A stretch of DNA of 64,000 bases from Megalobrama amblycephala (GCF_018812025.1 NC_063045.1:47210352-47274351), one strand, 5' to 3'; shown: positions 34,716 to 46,426, counted from the first letter of the stretch. Notes: generated by a model from the sequence alone, not told the origin. Translations and numbers: made by a program.

Positions 34716-36229
34716 CAAGACAGCTTTCTTCCTTGTGGGTGTTTGGCGTCACGGCATCTTTGTTTCCAGGTGGACTGTTTAAGAACACGACACACACATC
34801 ACCCAGAAATCCTGTAGAATTTAACCAATCAGATGATGACTTCAAAACTCCTGAAGTCTCCAATTTTGTGTGCCATATGCATCAGACGTTCAGCCAAGAA
34901 TCTGTGGGCGTGACGTCTGAGGTTGAGACTACCAAGACATGATCATGAAGAGAAAAGACGCCAGTTTGAGGGGAAGGGAGGTTAACATTTTTTATTAAAG
35001 GGCATATGAAGGGTCATGCTAATTCTAGGGAAGGAAAATATGTAGATGAGTCACTTTGGTCCGTTTCCCCTGAAGAGAAATGTTGTAATTTTTGAATGCA
35101 TGCCATTTGCTAAATGTGAATTGTGTTGACATTTTAATTTCCTGAGTCTGTAGTGATAGCATTGAATGTGGTATTATAGCATATGTAAACCTTTTTAAAT
35201 TGTTGTATCTATCACTCAAGTTAGATATAGTATCAGCATTTCAATGACATGAAAAAAAAAAAATGATTTCAGGGTAGCTTCAACACACAACAGCCTAAAA
35301 TAACACTGCATATATTATTTCACAAGTTCACTCTTACAAATAATCGGGGGCCATATGTAAAAAGCCGCTCAGAGTCAAATTTTAGACTTAAAGGGTTAGT
35401 TCACCCAAAAATGAAAATTCTGTAATTTATTACTCACCCTCATGCTGTTCCACCCGTAAGACCTTCATTAATCTTCGGAACCCAAATTAAGATATTTTTG
35501 ATATTCAATATTAATATTATAAAGCAACGAGAATATTTTTGGTACGCCAAAAAAACAAAATAACGACTTATATAGTGATGGCCGATTTCAAAACACTGCT
35601 TCAGGAAGCTTAGGAGCATTATGAATCGGCGTTTCGAATCAGCGCCAAAGTCACGTGATTTCAGCAGTTTGGCGGTTTGACACGCGATTCGAATAATGAT
35701 TCAATATGCTGATTCATAATGCTCTGAAGCTTCCTGAACTTAAGACTATTCTTAAGAGCATTTCTAAGACGTTTTATACGGGCCCTGATAGAGTAGTAAA
35801 GTAGTAAAGAGTAAAGTAGTATGCATATTTGCCGTGCTGTCTCAGGAGAGGGCCCCAATCTCTGTATTTTGGCCCGAACCCAGAGTTCTCCGCTCGTATT
35901 TCTGGTTAAGAAAGTAACCAGGTGAGTGTGAGGAGACGGGGTGGTGAAGGGATGCTGAAAACTGTCAAAAAACATAGGTGAGTCGACTGCATATGACAAC
36001 ACTCATGCTGATTGGGTAGACATGTTGATTGCTGATTGCTGACTGCTGGTTGGAATTATGTGATTAATTAGATAATTTGAACATGTTCCTCCAAAACTTT
36101 GCTAATAAAACATCATATAAATGTTCATGAGGAAATAGCTTTCAAAAAGAGCATCTTATGCCAGCCCTATGATGTGCAGATGAAACGTGTGTGCAACTGC
36201 AAGCAGTAAAGGTCATGATAAGTAATCTT
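34716..36229. other. Intergenic with a partial TIR transposon
   Basis: At 35392 a GGGTTAGTTCACCC end of a very common cyprinid family begins, as in the element at 52248-53707. Its right end is not seen and similarity fades by about 35740. The remainder shows no gene. Confidence 0.5.
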
Positions 36230-36660
36230 AATTTATTTTACATGTACTGCCTTTGCACGTTCATCATTGACCTACATCAACCTTTGATGTATCACCTGCC
36301 TAAACATACATTTACAACCTCCCACACGTTGTGGTTAAAATAGCCAGACCACTTCATCGCTTGTTCAGTTCAGCTACCCAATCGGAGCATGAAGATGTTG
36401 ATCTACAAAAGAGGTTTTGGTGGAAATGAGGTTTACAGGACATTTGGTTTAACCATTTGTTTCAGAGCATTGCTACACTGCATCTGTTATACTGGTCAAA
36501 TCCAATCAACCATAACCAAAAAATAATTTTCCTGCCTGATGAAGATCATAAATGTGTGATAACTTTGGTAAATTACCATGAAGAGTCTTAATTTATTATT
36601 TTATTCATATGTTTCACAATGCATTTTAAGGAGTAGTTCAGCAGTTTAAAAAAGAACTCA
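36230..36660. repeat. Orphan copy of the receptor-unit upstream cassette
   Basis: This matches the upstream regions of gene C (about 54620-54920) and gene D (58975-59170): ACATGTACTGCCTTTGCAC, GTGGTTAAAATAGCCAGACC, CTACAAAAGAGG, GGACATTTGGTTT. No receptor exon follows before the BEL element. It is probably the upstream part of the gene B unit or a lost unit. Confidence 0.65.
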
Positions 36661-36805
36661 AGAAACTCTATATATAGGCCTACATCAGTAATCCTTCCTT
36701 ATGTCTATTTCTGCTTTCTGTCACATTGACATCAAAATCTTAAGGAAGGCTAAAAATTAAAATTAGTGAATGAACATTTGTAGCATATGGTACCCTTACA
36801 TCCCC

Positions 36806-37289
36806 TGTAATTCCTCCAGGTACCAACAGACACAAGTGGCTTTCTCATACTGATGGATTTATTGAATCCAGCTTAGTCAGGATCATAAACACACCGTGAA
36901 AACTAAAGCACAGAACAAACAATAATTAGCTTAAAGAAAGAAAACTAACAGATAAAACTATTTTGACAAATACAACATACAAAACATACCTCGTTGGCTG
37001 AGTACCGAGAGAGGAATTAGTTTAAGTCTTTTTCTTCTTCTTTTTGTTGATCTTATTTCTCTTATTAGCTTAGTGACCACACTTTAGTCATGCATCTTTC
37101 TTTCTCTAGAGAGATCGCTTCTTTCTCTAGAGAGATCGCTTCTTTCTCTAGAGAGCTCGCTTCTTCTTCTTTATTAACCTCTTCTCTGCATACGAAGCTC
37201 GCTCTTAAGCTACAGCGCCCCTAGTGGCACTTAACGGTAATAATAATAAAATACAGAAAATGAATAGAAACGCAAATGTGGCAGTAACA
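36806..37289 (-). repeat. BEL/Pao 3' LTR, 484 bp
   Basis: On the minus strand it runs TGTTACTGCC to GGAATTACA. It holds three copies of a 21-bp unit containing TTTCTCTAGAGAG (about 37100-37160). A minus-strand AATAAAG lies near 37173. Confidence 0.9.
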
Positions 37290-37376
37290 CTCCCACCAAT
37301 CTCACAACTCTTACTGTGGGATTTCTATGACTTACACTCAGTCTGACAAACTGAACATGAAAATAAACACAAACCC

Positions 37377-40300
37377 TTAGTCTGCTTCTAGCAAAACAAT
37401 AACCTTATGAATAGGTCGTTCTAATGAGACTGTCTTAGTCACAAGTTTACTATGCTTGTCATATGTCCTTTCACTAACCAAAAGTCGAACCTTTCTCACT
37501 TTGTTATCAGTTCCTGGATAGACATCAGTGACTTTGGCAAGCTTCCATTCATTACGTGGTGCCATGTCATCTTGTAGAAGCACTACATCATTTATCTTCA
37601 GATTCCTTCTGTGTACATTCCACTTCTGTCTTGGTTGCAAGTTGAGCAAATATTCTTTCCTCCAACGAATCCAAAACTCATTGGCTAAATATTGTACTCT
37701 TCTCCATCTTTTTTGAAGATACAAATCTTCTTTCATAAACTCTCCTGGAGGAGGTTGAACAATGGTTGACTTCATAGTGAGGATGTGATTGGGCGTTAAT
37801 GGCTCAGGACCTGTTGGATCACTTAAATGCTCGATGGAAAGTGGCCTACTGTTGACAATCGCCATGACCTCATACAACAAGGTTCTCAAGGATGTACTGT
37901 CGAGTCTCTTTGCTGACTGGTCAAGGATGGCTGAAAGAACACTACGGATGGTCCTGATCTGTCTTTCCCATATTCCACCCATATGGCTTGCCGAAGGGGG
38001 AATCATGAGAAATTCACATCCAAGCGCTTTTACCTTCTCCTGATTCATTTCTTTCATGAGATCTGCGAGTTCTCTCTGGGCCCCAATGAAATTGGTTCCT
38101 CTATCACATCTCAGTTGACGCACATTTCCTCTTATTGCAATAAATGCTCGCAGAGCATTTAGAAATGCGTCTGTACTCAGGTCGTCTACTACTTCAATAT
38201 GTATGGCTCGTGAACATAGACAGGTTAGTATGAGTCCATATCTCTTGAGCTCCTTTCGTCCATCTTTGACGTATATTGGTCCAAAGCAATCCATCCCAAC
38301 ATAAGTGAAAGGCGGGGTAGACTCAGTTCGTTCTACTGGCAAATCTCCCATACTTTGATGCTCCGTTTTCCTTCTGTATTTGCGACATCTGACACATTTG
38401 AAGATGTATGATGAAACTGCACGGCTGCTCCCAAGAATCCACCAACCATTTGCACGCAACTCATTCATAGTCATTCCACGACCTTGATGTTGAACCTTCG
38501 TGTGAAAATGTCTGATCAGCAAAGTTGAAATATGACTGTCCTTGGGAAGTATGGCTGGATGTTTTACATGCGGGTGTAGTACAGCTTGACCCAAACGTCC
38601 ACCCACTCTGAGGATTCCTTTTTCGTCCAGAAACGGACTTAGTTTGTACAGATTATGATTTGTGGTCTTGGAGACTATTTTCTTTGATTTTAGACTCTTT
38701 ATCTCTTCTGCGAAAGCTTTCTCTTGAACAATTTTGATGATAAACAGTTCTGTTTGTTTTCTTTCTTCCAAAGTTGTACTTTCTTTGATCCTTTGTATAT
38801 CACCCTTGTGTTCCTTGACCCTTCTTCTCAAGATTGCAAATGCTCTTATCAATCTGGACCATTCTGAAAACTTCTCAAATCTGCTGAAAATGGTTTGCTC
38901 TTCCTTTGCATTGATGGTATACACAGAGGCTTTGCGAAGTTCTGGATCATTTTCCCTGATCTCTCCCACCTTAACATCTCTATCAGGAATGTTCTTCTCC
39001 CAGAGAAATGCTGGCCCCTCAAACCATTCAGAGGACTTCAGTTGTTCTGCGGTTAAGCCTCGAGAAACGTAATCTGCAGGGTTCTGCTCTGATGCGACAT
39101 ACGCCCATTGTTCTGGCTTTGTGCTTGACTTGATCCTTTGTATCCGATTCGCTACGAAGACTTGAAACCTTTTGGCATCATTATTTATGTAGCCGAGAAC
39201 AACGGTGGAGTCGGTCCAGAAAAACTCAGTAACGTATGGGATTTCAAGTTCTGTCCTGAGTAGATCACTGACTCTAACTGAAACAACTGCTGCTGAGAGT
39301 TCGAGTCGAGGGATAGTTGTGACACTAGTAGGTGTGACTCTTGACTTGGCCATTACCAAGCAACAATGGACTTGATCTGATTGGTTAATGGCTCGCAGGT
39401 AAGTACAAGCACCATATCCATTGACACTGGCGTCTGCGAAGTGATGAAGCTCGTAGCTTTTAACCTGACCGAAATCTGTAGGAATGAAACATCTTTGAAT
39501 CTGCATGTTAGCTAAACTTGGAAGGTCTTTAATCCAGGATTCCCACTGGGGTTTTAAGTGCTCTGGAAGCTCGTGGTCCCACCCAACCTTATCCTTGCAC
39601 ATTTGCTGAAGAATCTGCTTTCCCAAGAGGACGAACGGTGCAATAAACCCCAGGGGATCGTAAATGGAGGCGACAGTAGAAAGTAAACCTCTTCTTGTAA
39701 GGGGGTTCAACTTGACTTGAACTCTGAATTTGAATGTGTCTGAAGTGACGCACCATTCAACTCCAAGAGCTCTTTCAATGCGTGGTAAACTTAAAGACAA
39801 GTCAAGGTCTTTCACTGTGGCACACTCTTCTTCTGGAATAGTGGACATAACTCTCTCACTGTTACACACAAATTTGTGGAGTCTTAACTTTCCTTTGGAA
39901 CAGAGCTCTCTTGAGTCTTTGATGAGCTGAATGGCTTCCCTTTCAGTAGGAACGCTTGCCAAACCGTCATCAACATAAAAGTTTCTCTGTATAAAGTGTA
40001 TGGTGTTTTCTTTGAATTGACCTTGTCCTTGGGCAGCAAGGTGTTTCAGGCCAAAGTTGGCACAGCCTGGAGAAGACGCTGCTCCAAAAAGATGGACCTT
40101 CATACGGTAAACTGATGGTGATGCTTCCAAATCTCCCTTCTCCCACCAAAGAAACCTTAAGTAATCCTGGTCTTCTTTTGTGACATGGAACTGGTGAAAC
40201 ATCCGCTCTATATCACACATGAATGCGACAGAACTTCTGCGGAAACGACAAAGAACACCAACCAATGCGTTTGTCAGGTCAGGACCAGTTAAGAGGTGGT

Positions 40301-43300
40301 CATTGAGAGAAGTATCCTGGTACTTGGCCGAGGCATCAAATACTACTCTGATTCTTCCGGGTTTGTGTGGGTGATAAACCCCATGATGTGGGATATACCA
40401 TGCAGGAGTGTTATTCAACTCTTTGTCAGGGACTCTTTCAGCATCTCCTCTTGAGATGATGTCATCCATGAAGTTTGTGTAATCATTGTAATATGATTTG
40501 TCTTTCTTTAATCTCCTTTCAAGACACTTTAGGCGATGCATTGCACATATTCTATTGTCTGGTAATGTGGGTCTTTCGTCACGAAACGGTAGTGGCATCT
40601 CATAGTGGCCGCTCTCATTTTGTGTGATGTTTTCTTTGAGTTTTGTGAGAAACTTTAAATCTTCTTGTGATACAGGGTTGCCCTCAATGGCTCTTTCAGA
40701 GAAGTCTCCTTCAAGTGCTTTGATAATGTCCGAAGGGGTGATGTCCTTTACTGTTGTCCTATTGACATAGTGGACTTTGTTCTGAAGCTTTAGAGAAGGC
40801 TTAAGCTCTGGGATGACTTTCTTGACAATAATGCGATGACTAATTCCAATTGCATCTCCATAGTTCAGGCAGTGATTGGTTTGTCCAACTATACTCCAAC
40901 CAAGATCGGTGCGTTGAGCGTATGGCTCGCCTTCCTTGCCTGACACAATCTCTCTCGGCAGAAGAGCTTGTGAGCAGTTGTATCCGATCAACAATCCTAC
41001 CTCGCAATCTTGCAAAGGTGCGATTTCTGATTGAAGGTGTTCCAGATGTGGCCAAGCTTTGGCTGTTTCATTAGTTGGAATGTGAGCTTTGTTAGCTGGA
41101 ATGAATTCTCGTGTGTATGTAGGAGGTAAAGTGATTCTTTTACTTGAGTAAAGGCCACGAACTTGAAGATTTTGAAGTCTGTCGGACTGAACAACTGTAG
41201 TCTGGGAAGACATAGTAGACAGTTCTAATTTAACAGGTTCTTGGTTTGTCTCTAGTAACTTTGCAACTTCACTGAGAACAAAGGTTGTATCGCTTTGCGA
41301 ATCCAGTAAGGCATACACAAGAACTTCTTTGTGTTTTGTGGAAGATGAAAGCCACACAGGAATGATTGCAGCTGTCTGTGTGTTATTTTCTTGACTTGCA
41401 ACTCGGTTAGTCGTAGCCATGGCTGTAACTTGTTCTTGAACTCGGTCGCTTTGACTTGACCTATCGTTGCTTGGATTTAGATTAGCTATTGGTTGCCTTT
41501 GTTCTCCTTTGTCCTTAACTCTATCTTCATGAAGACAAGTCGGATGCCCTTTACTGCACCTTTCACAAATATTGCGGTTGGTACAGCTCTTCGAATGATG
41601 GCCTGGTTTGAGACAACCAAAACATAGCCTTTCTGACTTAATAAAGCTGACTCTGTCTGACACAGCCTTTTCCAGAAAACTTCTGCATTTGTGTAAACTG
41701 TGCTTAGGTTTCTTACAGAATACACATACCAGTTGTATCTTTTCTTGTGAAGTTGTCATCAGGGTTTTAACTCCAATTTCTTTCTGTTTTGTAAGCTTCG
41801 GTTTGTCTGATTTGTTAGGCTCACATTGTTTAAGTGACTGTAAAGATGTAACAGGATTACAGGCTATCTTGGCTTCTCTCGATAAAAACTCAACAAACTG
41901 GCTGAAAGTGGGAAACTGATTTGTTTGTTCTTCAATTTCAATAACTTTGCGGTTCCAACTAGCAGCAAGCCAGTCTGGAAGTTTGGAAAGTATCTTTTGG
42001 TTCTCATTGCAGTCATTCAAGATCTCTAATGACTTGATGTGAGCTGTAGCAGCTTCACAACTGCGCAAGAAATCTGCAAAGTCTCTTAGTTCGAAACTGT
42101 CTCTTGAAGTAATTTTGGGCCATGCATGCAGTTTGTCTCTAAAGGCTTTCGCGATTGTGAATGGATTTCCATATCTTTCATCCAGAATCTTCCAGGCAGC
42201 AGCATATGCAGATTCAGTTCCAAGCAGGAAATATCCTTCAACCGCTCTCTTAGCCGGTCCATTCACATATCTCCGAAGGTAGAATATTTTCTCCTTGTCT
42301 GGGATATTTTTTTGGTCTATCAGCGTTTGAAATGACAGCTTCCAGTCACTGTAACTTAAGGAATCCCCAGAAAACACAGTAGGTTCCGGAACAGGGATAC
42401 GGCTAGCACTTAATGCACTTGCTAGCACTTTAACAAGATCTGATGTACCATCACTTGTAGGAGTGACTGCAGCTTGGGGTATGACTTGTTTAAGCAGAGA
42501 TGGGAAGCTTACATGTTCAGCGACTTTCATTTCGTTGTTAATCTTTGTTACATCGATCTTTTGCGCTTCTACTGCACTCATTTGGTCATAAACCTGCATC
42601 TTTGCTTGTGCTGCCTTTAGATCTTTGACCTTTTCCAGGTGCAGTACTTTTCTTTTCTTTTCATCAAGTGTTCTCTGCAGAGCTGCATACTCTGCTTCTT
42701 GTTGAGCCTTAAACTTTGCTTCGTCTGCTTCTCTCTGCATTCTTAATCTAATTTCTTCTGTCTCTCTTTCTAAGCGCTTTTGTCTAATCAATGTTTCTTG
42801 TTCTACTGCTTTTTTCCTGACTTCAGCTTCTAGTCTTTCTATCTCTTGCTGTTCCGTTTCTTGTTCTTCTAATATTTTGAGAACAGCTTGACTCGCTGCT
42901 GCTTCTGCTGCGGCTTCTTGACGTTTTATAGAGGATCTATGTGAATGCTCAGATGAGTTCTTAGTGGTGTTGAAGGAGCTTGACTTATTGCTTACAGTTT
43001 GAAAGAGGGAGCCTGTTTCCGGCCAATCTTGTTCCTCTTTTCCTTCCAATCGGCTGGTTGCTTTATTCACGAGGAAACCTGAGATCTCCACACACAGATC
43101 AACTCTGCGACGTGACTCCTGATCCGGTGGGGTGAGCTTACGTAACTCTTCATAAACTTTTGTGACATCTGCACAAAGACCTCTAACATCACCAATAATA
43201 TCTTCAAGTATGTCTTTATTCAAGGGTTCTGTTTGAGAGAGGGGTAACTTGGATGCTTTTGCACGTGTTCTCCACTTTTCATAGTTGTAGTTAAATCTTT

Positions 43301-43478
43301 GCTGGAGTCCTTTAATCCTCTCATCCTGCATTTCTCTTCCCTTTTCTGTGAGTGTTTTCACTCTCTGACTTCTTCTAAGTTGTACTGATTCTTGCTGCTC
43401 ACTAAGATCAGTACATTGGGTTTCTTCAGACTGCATCTGGGGTTCTGCACTATTTAGTGGTATATTTGGATCAGTCAT
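37377..43478 (-). CDS. BEL/Pao gag-pol polyprotein, 2033 aa, intact
   Basis: A single open frame. The N-terminus (to about residue 330) is charged coiled coil (EEIRLRMQREADEAKFKAQQ). A gag-like region of the DUF1759 type follows (VFSGDSLSYSDWKLSFQTLI). Cys/His knuckles are at about 584-650 (CVFCKKPKHSLHKC, CFGCLKPGHHSKSC). The aspartic protease is at about 726 (ALLDSQSDTTFV). RT is at about 1080-1200 with NFYVDDGLAS near 1169. RNase H is at about 1348-1440 (HHFADASVNGYGACTYL, FWTDSTVVLGYI). Integrase has a HHCC finger and the acidic triad at about 1729, 1793 and 1834 (GMDCFGPI, RCDRGTNF, GGIWERQ). The C-terminal domain of DUF5641 type has QKWNVHRRNLKINDVVLL. Order and length are usual for Pao elements. 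All catalytic motifs I looked for are present. No envelope gene. Confidence 0.92.
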   Translation of the reverse strand: MTDPNIPLNSAEPQMQSEETQCTDLSEQQESVQLRRSQRVKTLTEKGREMQDERIKGLQQRFNYNYEKWRTRAKASKLPLSQTEPLNKDILEDIIGDVRGLCADVTKVYEELRKLTPPDQESRRRVDLCVEISGFLVNKATSRLEGKEEQDWPETGSLFQTVSNKSSSFNTTKNSSEHSHRSSIKRQEAAAEAAASQAVLKILEEQETEQQEIERLEAEVRKKAVEQETLIRQKRLERETEEIRLRMQREADEAKFKAQQEAEYAALQRTLDEKKRKVLHLEKVKDLKAAQAKMQVYDQMSAVEAQKIDVTKINNEMKVAEHVSFPSLLKQVIPQAAVTPTSDGTSDLVKVLASALSASRIPVPEPTVFSGDSLSYSDWKLSFQTLIDQKNIPDKEKIFYLRRYVNGPAKRAVEGYFLLGTESAYAAAWKILDERYGNPFTIAKAFRDKLHAWPKITSRDSFELRDFADFLRSCEAATAHIKSLEILNDCNENQKILSKLPDWLAASWNRKVIEIEEQTNQFPTFSQFVEFLSREAKIACNPVTSLQSLKQCEPNKSDKPKLTKQKEIGVKTLMTTSQEKIQLVCVFCKKPKHSLHKCRSFLEKAVSDRVSFIKSERLCFGCLKPGHHSKSCTNRNICERCSKGHPTCLHEDRVKDKGEQRQPIANLNPSNDRSSQSDRVQEQVTAMATTNRVASQENNTQTAAIIPVWLSSSTKHKEVLVYALLDSQSDTTFVLSEVAKLLETNQEPVKLELSTMSSQTTVVQSDRLQNLQVRGLYSSKRITLPPTYTREFIPANKAHIPTNETAKAWPHLEHLQSEIAPLQDCEVGLLIGYNCSQALLPREIVSGKEGEPYAQRTDLGWSIVGQTNHCLNYGDAIGISHRIIVKKVIPELKPSLKLQNKVHYVNRTTVKDITPSDIIKALEGDFSERAIEGNPVSQEDLKFLTKLKENITQNESGHYEMPLPFRDERPTLPDNRICAMHRLKCLERRLKKDKSYYNDYTNFMDDIISRGDAERVPDKELNNTPAWYIPHHGVYHPHKPGRIRVVFDASAKYQDTSLNDHLLTGPDLTNALVGVLCRFRRSSVAFMCDIERMFHQFHVTKEDQDYLRFLWWEKGDLEASPSVYRMKVHLFGAASSPGCANFGLKHLAAQGQGQFKENTIHFIQRNFYVDDGLASVPTEREAIQLIKDSRELCSKGKLRLHKFVCNSERVMSTIPEEECATVKDLDLSLSLPRIERALGVEWCVTSDTFKFRVQVKLNPLTRRGLLSTVASIYDPLGFIAPFVLLGKQILQQMCKDKVGWDHELPEHLKPQWESWIKDLPSLANMQIQRCFIPTDFGQVKSYELHHFADASVNGYGACTYLRAINQSDQVHCCLVMAKSRVTPTSVTTIPRLELSAAVVSVRVSDLLRTELEIPYVTEFFWTDSTVVLGYINNDAKRFQVFVANRIQRIKSSTKPEQWAYVASEQNPADYVSRGLTAEQLKSSEWFEGPAFLWEKNIPDRDVKVGEIRENDPELRKASVYTINAKEEQTIFSRFEKFSEWSRLIRAFAILRRRVKEHKGDIQRIKESTTLEERKQTELFIIKIVQEKAFAEEIKSLKSKKIVSKTTNHNLYKLSPFLDEKGILRVGGRLGQAVLHPHVKHPAILPKDSHISTLLIRHFHTKVQHQGRGMTMNELRANGWWILGSSRAVSSYIFKCVRCRKYRRKTEHQSMGDLPVERTESTPPFTYVGMDCFGPIYVKDGRKELKRYGLILTCLCSRAIHIEVVDDLSTDAFLNALRAFIAIRGNVRQLRCDRGTNFIGAQRELADLMKEMNQEKVKALGCEFLMIPPSASHMGGIWERQIRTIRSVLSAILDQSAKRLDSTSLRTLLYEVMAIVNSRPLSIEHLSDPTGPEPLTPNHILTMKSTIVQPPPGEFMKEDLYLQKRWRRVQYLANEFWIRWRKEYLLNLQPRQKWNVHRRNLKINDVVLLQDDMAPRNEWKLAKVTDVYPGTDNKVRKVRLLVSERTYDKHSKLVTKTVSLERPIHKVIVLLEAD

Positions 43479-44005
43479 TTTAACGTCTTGTCACTTGTCA
43501 CTAAACAGCAAAATCTTTACGTTAACTAAAAGTCATCCCTGTACTGCAGGCAGTTAAAATATAAAGGCAGAATAAAATAAAAATGTAACACTGAATCTTA
43601 ATGCAGTAATATGAATGTAACTTAAATTACTGTCAACTTAAATATACCCAAAACGTATTCGAATAAGAGTTATTCACATTTAAACCGTTCACATAAAATA
43701 CAGAATTTTACAAATAGCCCAATAAAACAAAACTAGGAATAGCAAAACGTTACTTTCACTTTTCACAGTTTGATTAATCAACCATAAACTTGTGTTTTGT
43801 TTTCCTTGTTTAGACAAACCCTTAACTTATGAGTGTCCACAAATCTTATTGTCTTATCTTAAAGTGTTGCTCTTCAAATCGTGTGCTTTGGTCCCGTGCG
43901 CGCTCCCTGCTCTGTTCACGTGCCGATCACGCTGTGGCAAGACTGCTGCTCCTTTGATCATGCCGCCTCGCCTCCACCCGCATGCAGATCAGTACGAGTT
44001 TTCAC
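43479..44005 (-). other. BEL/Pao 5' leader
   Basis: Untranslated leader between 5' LTR and ORF. The bases right after the LTR on the minus strand (GTGAAAACTCGTACTG) should include the primer-binding site, which I could not match to a tRNA by eye. Confidence 0.6.
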
Positions 44006-44468
44006 TGTAATTCCTCCAGGTACCAACAGACACAAGTGGCTTTCTCATACTGATGGATTTATTGAATCCAGCTTAGTCAGGATCATAAACACACCGTGAA
44101 AACTAAAGCACAGAACAAACAATAATTAGCTTAAAGAAAGAAAACTAACAGATAAAACTATTTTGACAAATACAACATACAAAACATACCTCGTTGGCTG
44201 AGTACCGAGAGAGGAATTAGTTTAAGTCTTTTTCTTCTTCTTTTTGTTGATCTTATTTCTCTTATTAGCTTAGTGACCACACTTTAGTCATGCATCTTTC
44301 TTTCTCTAGAGAGATCGCTTCTTTCTCTAGAGAGCTCGCTTCTTCTTCTTTATTAACCTCTTCTCTGCATACGAAGCTCGCTCTTAAGCTACAGCGCCCC
44401 TAGTGGCACTTAACGGTAATAATAATAAAATACAGAAAATGAATAGAAACGCAAATGTGGCAGTAACA
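44006..44468 (-). repeat. BEL/Pao 5' LTR, 463 bp
   Basis: By eye identical to 36806-37289 apart from one fewer 21-bp unit. Confidence 0.9.
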
Positions 44469-44473
44469 TCCCC

Positions 44474-46422
44474 GTTATGGGAAAACAAAAAACGGAACAT
44501 TTTCAGAATGTTCTGGCAAAGTTCTTTCAAACTTAGGACAAACAAACTTTTTTCAGTAGTGTTAGTAGGATGTTAATTCAAAGTTATCTAGACTTTATAA
44601 TATTCTCAACTTTAGAACAAAATGCTATAGCCTACGTTGGCCAATTCGGTTATTAGTTCACCTTTTAGTGCTTCATTGCGTTCTGTACACACACAGTTCA
44701 GTAAAATACGGGAGTGACACCGCATTCTACAACCATATTAACTCCCGAAAAAGGGTAGCGACAAGCGCATTTACAGAAATTCTGTGCAGTGTGTACAGAA
44801 CAGAACTGAACAACTAGTGTTAATGATGTTTTTAACGTGCATCGTACATCTCGGAGACGTTTATTTGATGTGTGTGTTTACGTCTGGAAAATGTAGGCTG
44901 TTTTTCAGAGTGTTTGCTCATCTGCAATACGTCTATAGGACGTTTCCTGTCAGATGTCAAATAGACGTTTAGAAGATGTCTTTAAGATGTTTATGATTTA
45001 GAATGTATGTAAAACTGACATCTTAAAGATGTCTATCAGATGTTTGTAAACAGCAGATGCTTTCCAGATGAAGTGATCTTTAACAGACATCTTGCAGACG
45101 TACGTGTGCTATCTGGGATCTCTTCTGTATGTGTGGTGATGAATCACAGGGAAAGCACGAGCCTTTGTGTTGCCAGATCTTGCTAGACAAATCAGCGAAC
45201 AAGAACAAGCCCATAATAAAGCGAAATAAATCCAAATGCTTTATGCTCTAAATAAGAACAAAATATCGCGACTCGTGTCTGCTCACTTTAATTACTCCAT
45301 AAACCTGGTCGCTTAATGAGCCGAGCTTAAACAACAAGTCCAAAACGCATAAAAACGCATAAAAAAAAAAATTTGGGTTCATTTTGCATCATCACAAAAG
45401 TGCACAGTGCAGTGCATGATAGAAAACACAACTCAGGTCAATATATTTTAGGCTACAATGTCTTTTGAAGAGACAACTGATTGCGAGCCATTCATTTGCC
45501 ACTCTGATTGCACTCGATCTTACACTGCACACTCGTATCCAAAGTAAATCTTCAGCACTGTCATCTCCCCACATGTTTCATTGAACTAATAACATCTTTG
45601 TCGGTATAGATTGTGCATGATATTTTACTTCCTGAACAAGTGCAGACTCAAGATTGAGTGAGTTGCTTTCACATTCACGCAAATCGCGCCATAGTTACTT
45701 CGCAAATGATCTCTGACCACCTCCTACAGGTAGTTTCAGGTTTAGTACCCCGGTGAGCACCCGGTCCTCATGACAGCATACACATTACTAATTTTTCATG
45801 CAAACCATTCTTTGTTGAACTAAACTGCCATTATTAAAGCCCCCTTAGTTGCTGCCATCATATGGGAGTTAAAATTTAGCAACTGCTAACATAAGCTAAC
45901 ATTACCCACTGGGTTTGTTTGATTGTGCAGGCAGAAAGACAAGAGATGGAAATGCATCTAAAAATGTAATTGATTCTGTAATAAAGCCTTTGCTAAACCA
46001 CAGCCACGAGTGTATTTATAAGAACTAACTAACCTTTGCTTTAATGCCGAACGTGCCCTACAGTTGCTACAAAGGCAACATGTAGGCTAAAGTGTATTAA
46101 GCGCTTTTACTGAGAAGATCGTGTGCTCTCTGAGTGTGAAGCAAATTCTTATTGTATTGTTTATAATGCCTTCATGTTGACAGTCCACAATAACAGTAAT
46201 AGTAATAATAATAATAATAAAACGGTAAGTTGGCACATACATTTAATATTTTCAGAATAACTGTGTTGTCATTGTTTTTAAACATTGTATATGTTCCTTG
46301 AGGTTCACTTATAATGTTAATAACGCTTGTTTTATATATATATATATAAATATATAAAAAACTATTATTTTCAACCTTCATTCTGGCCCTCTGAAAATAT
46401 ACATTTTTACGGGGTGGCTCCT
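44474..46422. other. Intergenic, old transposon sequence
   Basis: The first 650 bases look like a degraded DNA transposon with repeated AGATGTCT-type motifs (44950-45110). Short (AAT)n and (TA)n microsatellites lie at about 46200-46220 and 46333-46350. No exon supported. Confidence 0.4.
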
Positions 46423-46426
46423 TTAA

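Larger units (their letters stand above)
36806..44468 (-). mobile_element. Complete BEL/Pao LTR retrotransposon, 5-bp TSD TCCCC
   Basis: On the minus strand the order is 5' LTR (44468-44006), leader, one long polyprotein ORF (43478-37377), a purine-rich tract (GATTGGTGGGAG) and the 3' LTR (37289-36806). TCCCC at 36801-36805 and 44469-44473 is the target duplication. By eye the LTRs differ only in the copy number of a 21-bp repeat. Intact ends, intact ORF and near-identical LTRs mark it as the youngest insertion in the window and possibly still active. Confidence 0.9.

Noticed and set aside
35661..36002. 113-aa minus-strand frame
   Set aside because: No homology recognised and it spans the tail of a transposon fragment.
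37528..42335. Several plus-strand frames of 60-112 aa inside the BEL element
   Set aside because: Antisense to the intact polyprotein and without recognisable motifs.
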